From assembly GCA_028673005.1 (NCBI GenBank), contig CM054113.1, positions 174,451,956-174,515,955 on the forward strand: a stretch of DNA of 64,000 nucleotides, read 5' to 3'. This DNA comes from Tanypteryx hageni (lineage: Eukaryota; Arthropoda; Insecta; Odonata; Petaluridae). The notes beneath the pieces are model-generated. The model was not told the DNA's origin. It ran no database searches and saw nothing but the letters and a program-made list of their open reading frames with translations. Below, one piece after another: positions 1-12,830 of the stretch (its first letter is position 1; each line of letters starts with the position of its first letter). Both the position numbers and the translations under genes were made by a program.

Positions 1-2074
1 GGTTAGGGAAGGCGGATAGTTCTTACACCTAAAGGGGCGAATTCAGGTTTGGAATGTTGGGAAGGGTTTCGAATAGTTTCAGACGACGTTTTTTTTCCTT
101 CTTAGCGATTATGATCGTGTTGCAGGAATTAAAATAAGGCTCAACGATCGTTTATATTACAAAAACCGTGAATAATCTCAGCGATCTCCCCGCCGGCGAG
201 AAATCGTGAAATATAAATTCTCGACTAAGCGTTAATCTTTTCCGAGTTTTATCCAGGAGAAATTGATTGCGGTTTGAATTAATACCGCTCAAACCTTTCC
301 GGTTTTACCGAGCCAGGCTGAGCAGAATTTCTATGCGTGTGATGGATATGAGCTGTAAATCACATTTAATTTCTCTCTATTCAATTAATTATCCTCCAAC
401 TTTTTTGGATCATTTCGCAAGAAGGCGGTTGCGCCTTTCATCTTGGTCATTTCAGCCCGTCCTTCAGTACGATTATAGCGTGGAAGCCCAAGGAGGTCGG
501 GTCATTAGATGTATGCAAATCGAAACTGTTAACTTAACAAAAGAAGCAGCAATTGTTTTATGAAAGACAAAAATGTATTTATTTTTTGTCAACATTTCTT
601 AAGCACCACGTGGTTGGCCTTCTAAAAATAGCTTGTAAATGGTGACGATGACAACCACGGACACCCATGCCCACAGCGGAACTTGAATCCACCACATCGA
701 CAATGAAAAGTAAAAACGCCAATAACACCTATATCAATGCCAATATATACCACATAATTGTCTTCAAAGGAGACATATTAAATACTCTTGCGACAAGTTA
801 ATTATGTTTTTGAAAGTTTTGATATAATTTTTATTTTTTAAGGAAACCTGGCTATCTAAGCCTTAAATACTACCCTTTTATTTATTTATTCATCAATATT
901 TCACATACAAGCATCAAAAGGGCAAATTTACAGTTAAATCCATAACTCAACAAACACAAACATCCACGTCCTAGGCGGGATTCGAATACGCGACTTTAGT
1001 ATCTGTTGGCAGATACTCTAACAACCCGTCTAACAAGGCCCTTCATAATTCATGCTACGGAGCAAATATTGAAACTACCCGCCTTGTCTAAATTTCAGCA
1101 CCCGAAATCTATAAGCATTTCTAATGTCGTGGAGATGAAAAATTAATTTATTACCAATAAGTGTATCATCTGTAAAAAAAAACTGTCATCGACAGTATCA
1201 TCAACAACTAAAGACAGCCGAACAGCGATAAATTAAACCACAAGGTAAGGCATAAAAAGATCGATTTAATGAAAATTCGAGTTGCAGTATTTCGTCTTAA
1301 TTTGTTTGAGTACGAAGAGGAAATTTTTTCTAGTTACTAAAAATTACAGGCGTTCGAGTTATCGAGGTTCGACTTTATTATGTGTAAACAATTATTCGAT
1401 TGAAGACTAATCGGTTTTGCCGATAAATACGATTTCCATTTGTTTCATTTTCTCCCGCTCTCCCTCTTTCCCTATGTGATGTTTTTTTTTCCATAAATGT
1501 CCAATCACGCACTTCGAATTGTGTTTCTATCTTAAACACGAATGCACGGATATACGTTAACCCCACAAATACGTATTTGTTGAGATTCCCTAAGATTGCC
1601 CGATACAACTGGTCAAAAATATATTAGGTCTTGACATCGCATAGAAATGCTATATCGTGTTAGCGTTAAGCTTCCATCAACTCCCATCGCCATGAAAACG
1701 ACAATAAACAAGTGTCTATGAATCACTCGCGTTTGACTTTATTTTAACCTCTCGATAAAAATTCTGGAAAACAATCGAATAAAGGGCACCTACTCATTGG
1801 TCAAAGAAATGTCTAAAAAATTATCCCAAGATAAAAACTTCGCTTCGCTCGGAGGAAAAAAGAAGCCCTTCTGAAAAAGGTCTCCAGGATAGCTCCCTAC
1901 TGGCAGAATAATCCTCCGCCATAAGGAAACGATCGATGAATGATTTTTTCCAGCGAAAAAATCCTCCTTTTTTCAGTCGTTGTAGCAAGCGAAGCATGGT
2001 CTCGATATTACAGACTAAGAAATTTTAAGTCCCATAAACATTATGGTAATGAGATTGTAGTGGAGTAGATATTA
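1..2074. other. Gene-free unique DNA
   Basis: There is no convincing coding frame. The short frames at 267-563 and 1378-1608 match no family I recognise. The stretch is AT-rich unique sequence, with a tRNA-like relic at about 963-1045. Near 1345-1375 lies a TCGAG-rich motif that also occurs near 35.5 and 55.3 kb and may be the worn end of a pogo/Tigger-type element. Confidence 0.6.
963..1045 (-). repeat. tRNA-derived SINE head (relic)
   Basis: Read on the minus strand, this segment carries a B-box-like stretch (TATTCGAATCC, complement of 978-988). It is preceded by an anticodon-arm-like region containing GAGTATCTGCC, which is also present in the tRNA-like segment near 39.2 kb. No full tRNA cloverleaf is evident, so a SINE promoter relic is more likely than a tRNA gene. 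Confidence 0.4.
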
Positions 2075-2082
2075 CCTTTGCT

Positions 2083-2343
2083 CAGTGGTGTAGCTGTGTT
2101 CTCCTTCGCCCGGTGGCACGTCACAGAGATGCGCTCCCCTCCCTTTGCTCCCTGTACAATTTTCCAAACAAATGTAATGTGAGGAATGTGATGGAAACTC
2201 AAGCATACTATACTAGCATTTTAATTCGGAATATATTATAATATTATTATTGTTTATAAACAGAAACGTTATTTTTCGGTCCATGCGTTTGCGCCCCTTC
2301 AGATCTGCGCCCGGGGGCAACTGCCCCCCCCCCCCCCCCACTG
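2083..2343. mobile_element. Non-autonomous hAT-type MITE (261 bp)
   Basis: The element starts CAGTGGTGTAGC and ends with a 16-base C run followed by ACTG, so both termini read CAGTGG inward. It is flanked by a perfect 8-bp direct repeat, CCTTTGCT, at 2075-2082 and 2344-2351. CAG...CTG ends plus an 8-bp TSD are the signature of hAT transposition. There is no coding capacity. The C run at 2324-2339 may vary in length between individuals. Confidence 0.85.
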
Positions 2344-2351
2344 CCTTTGCT

Positions 2352-2829
2352 TAAAACACTTCAAATGTTAAAAATAGAATAATACATCAAGTTTCGAATA
2401 TGAAGAATTCTAAGATAAATACGTACAAGTAACTAATTAGTTAATGAATTATCTTTAAGATAGTGAGCTTCTTAGGGAACAGCTAAGCTTGGATGAAAAT
2501 ACGTACGCAAAGATGGCATTAGAAATAAAAGGCTCAGTCAAAGTGTTGTTAATAATTTAAGCCATTCTCTTTAAGTGATACCGCTTGGTTGACACTCCAA
2601 TGCTCCATCAGCTGAAGTCATGCATGATCAAAGCAACAGAATCACAAAACAATACGTTCAACGTTTTAGAGACAGGGCGACGCTGACTAGGATGATCTCG
2701 ACAGAACCAAATAAAAATAAAGAATGTTTACGGAAATTTTATCGAATTACGATGTCGAAAGGACTCCTTAATTTCGCATTAAATTCATCTAAATATCAGC
2801 CCACGCAGAAGGTCCACATTTACCATTAA
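2352..2829. other. Gene-free unique DNA
   Basis: AT-rich sequence with no repeat I can assign. The 69-codon frame at 2620-2829 has no recognisable motif and is probably chance. Confidence 0.5.
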
Positions 2830-5800
2830 ACATTTCTTCGTCTCTTATGGCGTCCGTCCCTTACTTCTCCCTCCCATTCCTTCTTTAGTTTTTTTTCTAC
2901 ATAATAATCACTCGTCGCCCCGATGCCTCTAAGACGCACATTTCGCGCTGCTCGATTTCAAAATTCTCCGTCCCAACCCCTGCCAACGTGTGAGGAAATA
3001 AAGTGTTGACGAAAGAAGCCCTCTGCCGTCGGAGCAGTACATCATTAGCGAGGAGTGCAACCAGCAAGATGGAGAATACGCATTGATGGTGAAAAAAGGG
3101 AGAGAGGAAAGTAAAGGAGATAGGAATACGGCGAAACTTTCTTCCATCTCTCTATGTATTCTCCGTCTCATTCTCTCTCTCCTGTTCCGCCAGTGTCACG
3201 TAAGCGCAGACTGCCTCTATTCTTTCCAACTCAAGGTGGTTGAGTTTCCTCTTCTTCCCTTCCCCTTTTAAAGGTTGACGCTGGAGAAGGAAGAGTGGTG
3301 GTATAAGAGGCTGAGAAAAAGTGGTCGGGAGGAGTTGGGGGAGATAGAGGGAGGGAGGGAGAGAAGGGGGGAGGAAGGTTCCTGATAGATGGCAATAAGA
3401 GAAAAAGGAGGAGAGAGAGAGGTAGAAAGGAGGAAGATGGTGGAGGATGTAAGAGCAACAAGTTTTACCCCACCCCTCCCTTTCCTCCTCACTCTCCCAC
3501 CCAACCCTCTTCCTCTCTTCATCCTCCCCGGTCACCTCCTCGATTCGATACCCGTAAGTTCCTTGCCGATACATCCTAAGCCTTCTCAACCATCTCCCTC
3601 TCCCATCTCCCACTTCCCTCACCGCTCCTCCTCCATTCCTTACCCCTTCTCCTCCCTCTTCTCTCCCTCATTTCCTATCATCGTTTTCCCCTCTCTTCGT
3701 CTCGCCGCCCTCCCTCCTTTTTCTCTCTCTCTCCCTCTTCCATTCCCTCTCACTCGCTCCTTCATACTTTTCCTCCCCTCCACCCAGATTTCTCCTCGTT
3801 CACCCCTTCCTCTCTCTCTCTCACGGACTCCTTGGAGTTCTTAAACCGAGTAGTACCTTGGCGTCCGTCGTTACTGTAGGTCGATGCGGGTTTCCTATAA
3901 GTAATTCGCCTCGGGGCTTCCTTCGGCCAGACGCCGTTCTCTCCCTTCACTCTATCTATATTCCCGTAGGAGGATTTTTATCCGTCGCTAGGTTTTTACG
4001 CGATCAACTGGTAGTCAAGGAAACGTCCCTTCGTCTAATCGGATCGAGCCACAGGTTGTGTGTTCAAAGCGCGGCTAAATTTTTCTTGTTTTTTTTACCG
4101 TTCGTTTTATTTTTGAGGCGTCTCTCCGGAGCCTCCTTTTTCGGAGACATAAAATGTTCGCCTACTCGCTCGTCCTTTCTTCCGGATTTTTATTTGTTGA
4201 AAAGATACGTGGCGTGTGAAGAGAATCGTTGGGATTTTGCGTGTCTTCGTTTCAGTTAAACGTATCCAATCGATAAAAGACCCCTTTCATTCCGTTTAAT
4301 AGCACCGATCCAATTTTTTTATCGCCCAGTATTTTCATCCACTCTCGGCTCGAACAAACGGTCTAACTTCCTGCCCCGGAAGACAGCAAAAAAGAAGAGA
4401 TCTTGAGTTTTTATTTTCCGAAAATCGTTGTAGTTTTTTTCCAGCTTCGCGACTAGTTTTTAAAAATAGCAGAATCGACGCAGCCAACTCCGACTTCGGA
4501 GGCACCAAAACCCATCGCGTGCCGCAAGCTCCTAAGTCTCTTCAATGAAGGGCGACATCTCATTTTTTAGTCGTGTGCGATTGGCACGCTTCCAGAAGAA
4601 TCCTCCGCGTTCAAAAAAATGCCAGCTATGCATTTCGAAGCTATCCCACGGGGTAGGAGCGAGACAGGAAAGTATTTCAACTCTTTCGGAGTGGAACTCT
4701 CTCATACACTTTTACACATTGGCACCACTGCACTTATCTCTCTCTCTCTCGCTTTCATCCTCTCTTTCACTCTCTCCCTATTCCTTTTCGCTCTCCCATG
4801 TGTGTACGTCAGGAAGCCCCTTCATCCCTTTGGCTTAGGAGCAGGAGCAGCAGAATTTTCGCCATTCCGTCGCGAAGCCAAACAGTTCTTCGGACGTACC
4901 AGCAATGTTTCGGAATAAAAGAGCGGGAGAATCGGTGAATAATGGAAGATATAAAAAGAGACAGAGAGGGAAAGAATTTCTTGGATCCAGAAGTTCTTTC
5001 GTGATGTCTCCTTCGCACTTGCTAACGCAACAACTCATCCAGAATAGATAGAGGACAATCTTTCGTAAAAGGCTGCGTTGCTGTCCTCATCTTCCTCCAG
5101 TTCCCTTTTGCCCTTTCACTCTTCTGCGGGTCCTCCCCTCTCTCCTCCTCCAATTCTACCCTTATTACATTTTTCCCTCGTTTCTTGTTTCTTTCGATAC
5201 TCGCCTCCTCCTCCACCTCGCTTAAATGAACACCCTTTTGCTTCGCATATCTTTCCACATCCTTATTCTCTCCCGTCTTCCATTCGATCCTTGTCTAGGA
5301 GCAAGACCGTCCGAAGCTTCTCTAGCCTCCCCCGTTCTCTCTCCTATCCTATCCCTCCAGCGCCCCCGTCCATTCTTTTTTATCCTCTCAGATTCCCATC
5401 CTTCTCTCCCTCCCAACTCCCCCATCTATCTACTCGCACACAAAAACTCCCAACCCGACCGCCTGATTCTCCCTTTCCAGCCGTCTCGTAAGGCCTGTGT
5501 AGGCGTCTCCTTCCCTCTCTCACTATAACTTCTTCGCCCCCTCCCCTCCCACCTCTCCTTTTCTCCCTCTTCTCTCGCTTCTTTTTTCACCTCACTATAC
5601 TCGCTCTTCCAACATCCCCGCGGGTTTAGAGGCTGATAGAGAAGGGTGGATTGTTTTTATTAAGGAGTTGCGCTCTCCCTCCTCCTCCTCCCTCCCCATC
5701 CTACTCCTTCCTCCTCAGGTTTTTGTCCTCCTTTTCCCCTCTCACTCCCTCTTCTTTCTCTCTTGCATTTAACCCCGTAGCTATTACAACTCTCCCTTAA

Positions 5801-8320
5801 ATTTATTATTTTTTCTTTGAGGGAGGGATAGAACTTCGTGTGTACGTGGTAGGGAGAGAGTGAAGGAAATATACACATTTATCCCTCCCTGCACTCTAGT
5901 CCCTCGAACCGCAAAAAAAGAAATAATCTTCCCTCTTCTCAATTAATACGAGGCTGCGGATATATTACTCCCTCCTTCCCACCCCACCGTCGTTTAATAG
6001 AAGGGGGAGGTGGGAGAGCGTCGAAGGATTTTTCTATGGAATACGAAGCGCGCAGACGCCCTAAGCTACCGCTAAGAGCTCGTGTTTTTTCTGCCTGTCG
6101 TGGAAAGGTTTGGAAGGGGGGAAGAGGGAGGGATGGGAGGCGTAGATGGAGGTGGAACGCGGGTGGTAAAGGGAAGGACTGGAGTGGAGGGAGAGAGAGA
6201 GTTCCATGGCAGAGAGCCAGGCCTCAAGAAAACCGGTTCCTCTCCCTACAGCTTTTGCTTTGCCCTTACCTCCAACTCCTTCCCTCCCTCTCACCTCCTC
6301 CCAACAATCCCTCCACCTCTCTCCAATCTCCCTCCAATCCCTCCTCAGGTTCCTTCATGCTTCTCATTCTCCGACACTTCCCCTATACCCTTCCACCCCT
6401 TCTTTCCTCTTCCTCCTTCCCTCTCCGTCCTTTCCAATAAAACTGATCCCCCTCCATTTATTTCTCTCTCCTCTCTCTTCCATCTCTTTTCCTGGCTCTA
6501 TTCTCTCCCTCCTCTTCCTATCTCCCTCTCGCGACCCCTCTCTCTCTCTTCAAACTGGTTCTCACTCCACAGACCAGACGTCTCCTATTTGCTCCCGGTC
6601 CCTCTAGCTATGCCATGTCCTATCTTCCTTCTCTTCTTCCTCCTGCCTCCCCCCGTCATATCGTATGAGTCCCACAACTCCCCCGCTTCTCCCTCTGCCG
6701 GCCTCCAACTCTCCCCCTCTCACTCTTTGCCTCTTTTGCTCGTCCTCCCCATACTCTTACCCCTTTTTATTTATGAAGGAGTAACCATTGATAACATGTC
6801 CTTTACTTGACATTGAGCTCTGGGATGGGGCTCGTGAGTGTCGAGTCACTGGGGTTACAAGTCCGACCGCGCCTTCTTCGAACCCTCTCTCTCTCTCCGC
6901 TCTATCTCCCTCCCTCCCCCTCATTCTCCACTCCTCCCTCTCCCAACCCGCCATTTCTTCTCGACTCCCACTCCTAACCTCCTCCTCCATCTCGCCGTCT
7001 GTGTTGCAGGAGGAGGAGTCAGAGCGATGGAGAGTGAGGTAAGAGAGAAGCGAAGATGGGGTTTGCGAGTTACGTCTTCCAAAGCGAAGAAAAGCGGGAG
7101 AGAAGGATACAGATATGGAAACTGAGAGAAAGAGAGAGAGATGAGAGGAAATGGAGATGAATCTGCATTCTTTTCGGCGAGAGATTGGTGGGTATTTTCG
7201 CGGGAAAAATCTTTCTATTCCATTCCGAGGAAAAAATGTTGCAGGAGTTGTCGATATTCAGCTCTCTTTTTCGCTTTCTCTCTCTCTCTCGAAGGTAAAG
7301 TAATTCGATTTGCTTTTTTTTTATTTTAGAACCGACGACACGATCGGAAACCGCTCGGAGGTTGAAAAAGGGCGTACCTACATAAAAATGAGTTTTTTCC
7401 ATTACTTCTTCCGTTTTTGTTTTTGTTTCGGACTCGTGTACCGATTGGCCTCTTGCCTCGGTAAATTGGAAGCAACATCGGCGAGAGCTTTTATTTGCAC
7501 GTTCTAAAACAATTTCACGGTCCTCTTTTCGGTGGCGGTATTTAATCATTCGGAGTATTTTCGTATCCTTAACGTTTAGCCCCTTGTAAATTTTCCTCTC
7601 TACTTTTTCCATTCTATTTCTCTCTCTGTATCTTTACCATACTCATTCTCTCTCATCCCTCTTCCTCCTCTATTACTCTCACTGTCCTTAGATATTTCGC
7701 ATCCCCTTTTCCCATTTAAAGGTACATTTTCAAATATCGAACTTTTGAATTGTATTATATTCCTTTGTCTCTTTTTGGTGTAATTATATAAGATTTAAAT
7801 ACTAACCTATATTATATGACAAAAGCTTGAATGTAAGAATGGATTGCATAGTCTCAATTTCCTCTCGAATGAAAAATGTTTTTGTCTTTCCTCTGTCTGC
7901 ATGTCCTCCCCTCCCCTTCCATCACTATCCTTCATTCCTTTTGTCTTTTTCCCCGAGTCCAATTCTCCCTCACATCCATCCCCTAAATCCCCCATTCTTG
8001 GCCCATCTCCCCGTCTAACTCCTCTCTCTCTCAACCCTTCATCTCACTCCGCCTCTATTTCACCCTCCAAACTACTTTCTCTAGCACGTCCCCTTTCGCT
8101 ATTCTTCCTCCTCTTTCCCACTCACACTCTTCTGAAAAATGCGGCAAACTGCTCCAGATGTTTGTTCTTCCGCTCACACACACACGCACATGCGTGCTGT
8201 GTCGATTATCAGTAACTAGTAAAACCCCTTGCGAAACATGCATCCGTCTTTCTACTCCTTCACATCTCCACTCTCCCTCTGTATTTCTTCTATTTGAGCT
8301 GCCAAGTCTTTTTATCACGT
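2830..8320. repeat. Long purine/pyrimidine-skewed low-complexity domain
   Basis: Over about 5.5 kb the plus strand alternates between C/T-dominated tracts (about 3470-3830, 5080-5620, 5680-5770, 6230-6760, 6870-7010, 7880-8290) and G/A-dominated tracts (about 3080-3460 and 7010-7150). Unique, more balanced DNA lies between them, for example 3850-4260. Long Ser/Pro/Leu-rich or Arg/Glu/Gly-rich frames arise here on both strands, up to 242 codons at 6082-6810, but they follow from composition and carry no domain signature. Such tracts can form triplex DNA and often lie near promoters or in introns; that role is inference. No promoter can be assigned. Confidence 0.7.
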
Positions 8321-10817
8321 GGAATTGACTAACGAGAAGTATGTGCGCGGCGAACGTCGGGCAAATCGATGGTGGCGCAGCGCTCGGGGCGGATAAAGGG
8401 AGCGAGCATGCATAAAAAATCCATTCTATACAAGCATTCGCGAGAATTAAAGTGCATTACATACCGCCCCATACCTAATCGACTCCGACGGAGGACTTGG
8501 TTATTCTTCTCGCGACCATGAAAAGCGAGGCTCACTCCCACGGACCGGAGAACAAGCAAGCGCATATGCGTTTAAATGGTGGATGAAGGAATTAACGATG
8601 CTGGATATTAACGCGATGCCCGATGGGTAAAATTACAACGCCAGCATCTGAGATTAATGTCATATTACTTATTCAGATTTATGGTCCTGATTATGGAAGA
8701 TAAGAGCTTCAAATTGCGGTGGTGCACTACTTGCCCGGTATCCTCGCGAGACTGATCGTGCATTCTATCACCATTTGAACCTTCGAATAATGCAACTCAT
8801 TTAGAACTCTGCGTATCAGACATCATGTATGCGCATATTTTAACGAGAGACTCTCTGTTAATGTGAAGTCGGACAGGAAAATTTCATCTCGTGTACATCC
8901 ATTTTTGCGAGGCCAATCCGCGATAATGCATGGCGTGATTATTGTATCGCCTTCTGATAATGAAAGTAACAAATCCATTAGCAAAATTTTTATTATCTTA
9001 ACTTGGCATCGGTCTAAAAATATATGTTCGTAATCCATAAACCGTCCAAGTCGCATACGTGGTAGCCAATATGAAACCAACTTCAAACGAAATTAAATAA
9101 ACTTTATCACGTCCCATCTCTGATGACATTTCAAAATATTTTTCTGGCATTTTAGAAAACCGACGTTTTTTTTTCGTTATCTCGTTAATTTTTTCAGGTT
9201 TCCGTATGTCGTCTAACGTATTTACCAAACCATATCCAAAATAAAAGGAAGAAATACATAGACCCTCTTTCCGAGTAACATAAACAGATTTTTTCATCAG
9301 GTAATAAGATGCTTTTTCTGGAGGAGAAAATTCGACTGGATCCCATGTTCATGTTTCGTTGGATTTTGGCCGAGCAGTTGTCGCTAACTAATCAATGGCT
9401 GTCAACTTTAGACACTTGCGGGATTAAACGATATTATTACGAACTAGGTCCTATTTTATCATTTATGAGATCATCAGGTTTTTAATACCAGAAGAGATGA
9501 GTTTACTTGTTCGCTAAAGAAAAAGTCAACAAAGTTTGAACGAATAAAATCTAACATGTGTATATTCTTTGAGCAACTCTCCTACCTAATTCGTAAAAAA
9601 ATCCTCATTATTCATTCAACTAGAGAATTGTCAAGCTTCTCTTGTGGCTGAAAACAAATTCAAGACTTTAATAGCAAAAATTGAAAGGTATTTTAGGTAT
9701 CTCCATTAACCATAACAAGGTTATGAAAAACCATTTTGGTTCTTTATTTTATGGTACCTGCCTGAAAGTACTTACTTTTTCAATTTTTTGCCTTTAAAGT
9801 GCTTAGTCCTGAATCACTGTACATATACTTGTATGTTGAGTCTACTCAGCTGCAAAACAAATACGCATTGATCGTGTAATTGATGCAGGAGCCACGCCTC
9901 TTAATTATTTGTTGCAAACCACTTTCATTATTCGCTTACTACTCTTTGATGTGTCAATTACAAAAAATGAAATATCGAGGGCACTTCATGCCTAGGATCG
10001 CATTTACATTCAACTATATCGACGTAGCTTACAATACGCTCGCTCCCACTACATACTGATATGAAGTAGATTAATGATTCGAATAAAATCTTGGACTGAT
10101 ATTTTCATTGTTTTTACTGATTAAGTATCAGCAATGAAAATAATGAGAAAAGAAAAAAGTTTAAAATAAAACTGAGATAACGAAACACGAACAATAACAC
10201 GATTATATAAAATGGAGATATAACATTTAACTGAAATTACTCCATATAAAGGTGGTTTATTGATCTTAACTGAAATCCGATTAATCTCTCGTTCAACGAT
10301 AATTAAGTTTTTTCCAGCCCTTCCCTCAAATTCTTGTATTATCGACGCCAAATAAAAGGGAAAAAAGGTCACTTTGGAGTGCGCTATTTGATAATTTTAT
10401 CGATTCGCGAGTTATTAATCGTCTGGACGCATGTTCACGTGAAAACTTTTCTTGGAGTGAATAAGATTGAGTACAAAGATATATTGAGATGAGATTTAAT
10501 CAGATCTAGCGACCTGTTTGCAATAGGTTAGATAAACTTTCGAAAGAATTTCGAAAACCAAGACTCCGAGGTACGAGTTGACCGATAAAATGCCCCGGTC
10601 GGGTTATGACACGCAAATGTAAGGGGGGGTGGAGGTAAAGTGAGTCATCTAGGAAACCTTTGGTGAGGAAAAACACTCATCATTCAAGTTATGTTAGCCA
10701 GAGAGAGGCGTCGATATTATAAGATAGAAGCACTTACTTCACTTCCTCGTCAAATCATTTTGAAATCTTTTAGGTTTTACCTCTTAATTTTTTCCCGTCT
10801 TGTGTGCCAGTTGTAGC
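8321..10817. other. Gene-free stretch with a CpG-richer patch
   Basis: The segment at 8330-8760 is richer in CpG than its surroundings. Minus-strand frames at 8823-9086 and 8998-9297 (87 and 99 codons) overlap each other and resemble no family I know. A dispersed repeat copy lies at 9616-9870. Otherwise I see unique AT-rich DNA. Confidence 0.5.
9616..9870 (+). repeat. Dispersed repeat, copy 1 of 3
   Basis: It begins at AACTAGAGAATTGTCAAGCT and includes GGTATCTCC, a match for the minus strand of the GGAGATACC motif, and an AAAGTGCTTAGTCCTGAATC segment. Related segments occur at 20527-20650 and 30523-30760. No TIR or coding frame is visible, so the class is unknown. Confidence 0.5.
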
Positions 10818-10988
10818 TAGGGTTTCCCAACCGGTTTTACCGTATCCAGTTAACCGGTTATTTTTCGAATTTTCCTACTATTCGTTAACGGATTAAATGT
10901 GTCCGATTAACCGAATTTTGGAAGGGAGAAAAAATGCTTGCCAAATCAGTTTATAAAAGAATTTATTGGAATAAATAGATAGTCTTAA

Positions 10989-11560
10989 GGTACGTCCAGA
11001 CGATGCCTCTTTTCGTGCGCAATGCGCATGAAATGTGGAGTAAAAGCGCATTCAGCGAATTGAAAGACGCACGAGCAACATAGCGCACGTGCGTGTAGTG
11101 ACCACACGTTGCCTCAAATTTCCAGTTACGTTCGAAATGTCGGTGGATCCACTTGTTTGAGGGGTAGTCGCCGCGTATTTAATTATTAAACGGAGGTAGA
11201 AGAAAAAGCAGAAAGATTGTGGGTGAAGGAATATTTTAAACGGAACAAAAATACAATGTTGCTAGAATTACAAGAAGATGGTGAGTCCTTATTCAGGAAT
11301 TTCATTATAATGCAACCAAAAGATTTTCATCTGCTGTTGGAAATGATCCGATCAATGATAACCAAAAAGGACACCATTATGCGTGAAACCATACCTGCGG
11401 CATCAAGCCTGCTGTAAAACGTCGTAGGAGTTGCCTGTTTAAGGCATCAAAACAAAGTATTTCAGACATTATTCCTGAATTTGTTAAAAGTATCACCAAA
11501 ATATTGAAGGATTATATGAAGGTATATGTCTATATAAATGGCATTAAGATGTAGATTCAT
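10989..11560 (+). mobile_element. PIF/Harbinger-type DNA transposon, 5' fragment
   Basis: The segment opens with GGTACGTCCAGACGATGCCT directly after TTAA. Harbinger elements duplicate a 3-bp TWA target and often begin with a G-rich end, so this position suits a left terminus. A decayed transposase reading frame follows. No right terminus was found before LINE sequence begins at about 11567, so the element is truncated. Confidence 0.6.
11137..11554 (+). pseudogene. PIF/Harbinger (HARBI1-like) transposase, N-terminal part, broken
   Basis: The open part at 11217-11417 reads WVKEYFKRN, then LLELQEDGESLFRNFIIM, then MITKKDTIMRETIP. This is the N-terminal pattern of HARBI1-like nucleases: a tryptophan-led start, a short acidic segment ending in (Y/F)RNF, then a KKDTxMREAI-like segment. 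Upstream, MSVDPLV and VVAAYLIIKRR lie in a different frame with stops. Downstream, KASKQSISDIIPEFVK matches the next conserved helix but in another frame and after a deletion of the 'TLRYLATG' region. The DDE catalytic core is absent. In a live element this protein would cut and paste the transposon with a Myb-like partner. The copy is dead, with at least two frameshifts and stop codons. Confidence 0.75.
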
Positions 11561-11566
11561 ATTTCC

Positions 11567-12830
11567 TAGAGACTATGGTATCTATAGAAATGACCGAGCT
11601 AATAGATCGAGCGGAGGGGTTTTCATAGCGGTTAGCGATAAGTACGTTCTGATGTGACGAGAATATCGAGTGTGTTTGGTGTCGCATAGGTAAAGAAGGC
11701 TCCAAAAAGGTGTTCTTATGATCGTTTACAGGCCACCTAACGCTGGTGTAGATAGTATTTTAAATCTCGAGAAGCCTCTATCAAAGCTTAGACTGATTAA
11801 TCAAGATGGAATCATTATAGTCGGTGGTGACATTAATTTACCCACAATTGATTGGGAAAACCTATGTTACGAATCTAGAGTTAAAGAACGCGAATCCTGT
11901 AAGGCATTAATCGAAACATTCTGTAAGCACTCTCACCCTCAATTAGTCAGAAAGCCAACGCGATCGGGAAACATACTATATTTATTAACAACTAACGTCC
12001 CAGAAAGAATAAACAAAGTCATCATTGAAGATGGAATAAGTGATCATCTGGCTTTATATGTAGAGTGTAAGTTGAAAATAGAGAGGCACCCTAAGCTTCA
12101 AAGAAAGTTTTATATATTTGCTAAGGTAGATTTTTCAAGTTTCAGGTCGCGCCTACGTGAAATACTCCCTGGCTTCCGTGATATGAACGAACGATCAGGT
12201 ACTGTGTCGTCCTGGACATTATTCAGAGATATATTGCTAGAGGGCATCGATATGTACATTCCAATTAAATTGAAGGTAGAGAGAAGGTAGAGAGCCACGT
12301 TGGTGCAATAAGCAAGTTAGGAGTGCGCTTATGCGTCAGAGAATAAACCACGCGAAAATAAGAAATATGCCGTATATATCATCCGACGAGTATAGAGCAG
12401 CTATAGTTCAAACGTACAAGGAATCCCGCACTAAAGCGAGAAATACTATTCGCGAGGCTTTTACTAACTTCAGGAATAAGGTATGAAAATAATTATTTGA
12501 AGGAGGACCCTAAAGCGTTTTGGTCCTATGTGAGAGAGGTTCAAGGTAGAGGCCTTACTATATCTTCCCTGCGTAATGACTTGCGTGCCGTTATTCATGA
12601 TAGCGTAGGGAAAGGCAACCTGTTAAACGGTCATTTTGTAAAAGCCTTTACAGCCGTAAGCGACTATTGCGTACATTATACACCCGCTATAATGAAGGAC
12701 CTGATGGACGATATAGTATTTTCTAAGGCGGGAATAGCAAGGCAGTTAAGTTCCAACAGACCTAATATAGCCACTGGTCCCGAAGAAATTCCTGCTCGCA
12801 TTTTCAAGAATTAAAAGTCTTCTGATGGTC
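11567..12830 (+). pseudogene. CR1/L2-like non-LTR retrotransposon: endonuclease and linker, RT missing
   Basis: Before the first long frame, YRNDRANRSSGGVFIAVSD is readable with stops. The frame at 11718-12290 then shows MIVYRPPNAG, GGDINLPTIDW, a conserved RKPTRSGNILYLLTTN stretch and the ISDHLALY signature of an apurinic-type endonuclease (catalytic Asp-His pair in SDH). The frame at 12497-12814 holds DPKAFWSYVRE and ends in NRPNIATGPEEIPARIFKN, the linker just before the reverse transcriptase in CR1/L2/Rex-type LINEs. The sequence stops there: no RT follows. LINEs normally lose 5' sequence, so the missing 3' part suggests later deletion. CR1 and L2 cannot be told apart by eye. Confidence 0.8.

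Noticed and set aside
3152..3844. Overlapping 150-codon frames on both strands
   Set aside because: Composition artefacts of GA/CT tracts with no domain or codon pattern.
6082..6810. 242-codon open frame
   Set aside because: Ser/Pro/Leu-rich low complexity produced by CT tracts; equally long frames occur in other frames and on the other strand.
10818..10930. hAT-like start TAGGGTTTCCCAACCGG with TTAACCGG repeats
   Set aside because: Only one end visible; too decayed to delimit.
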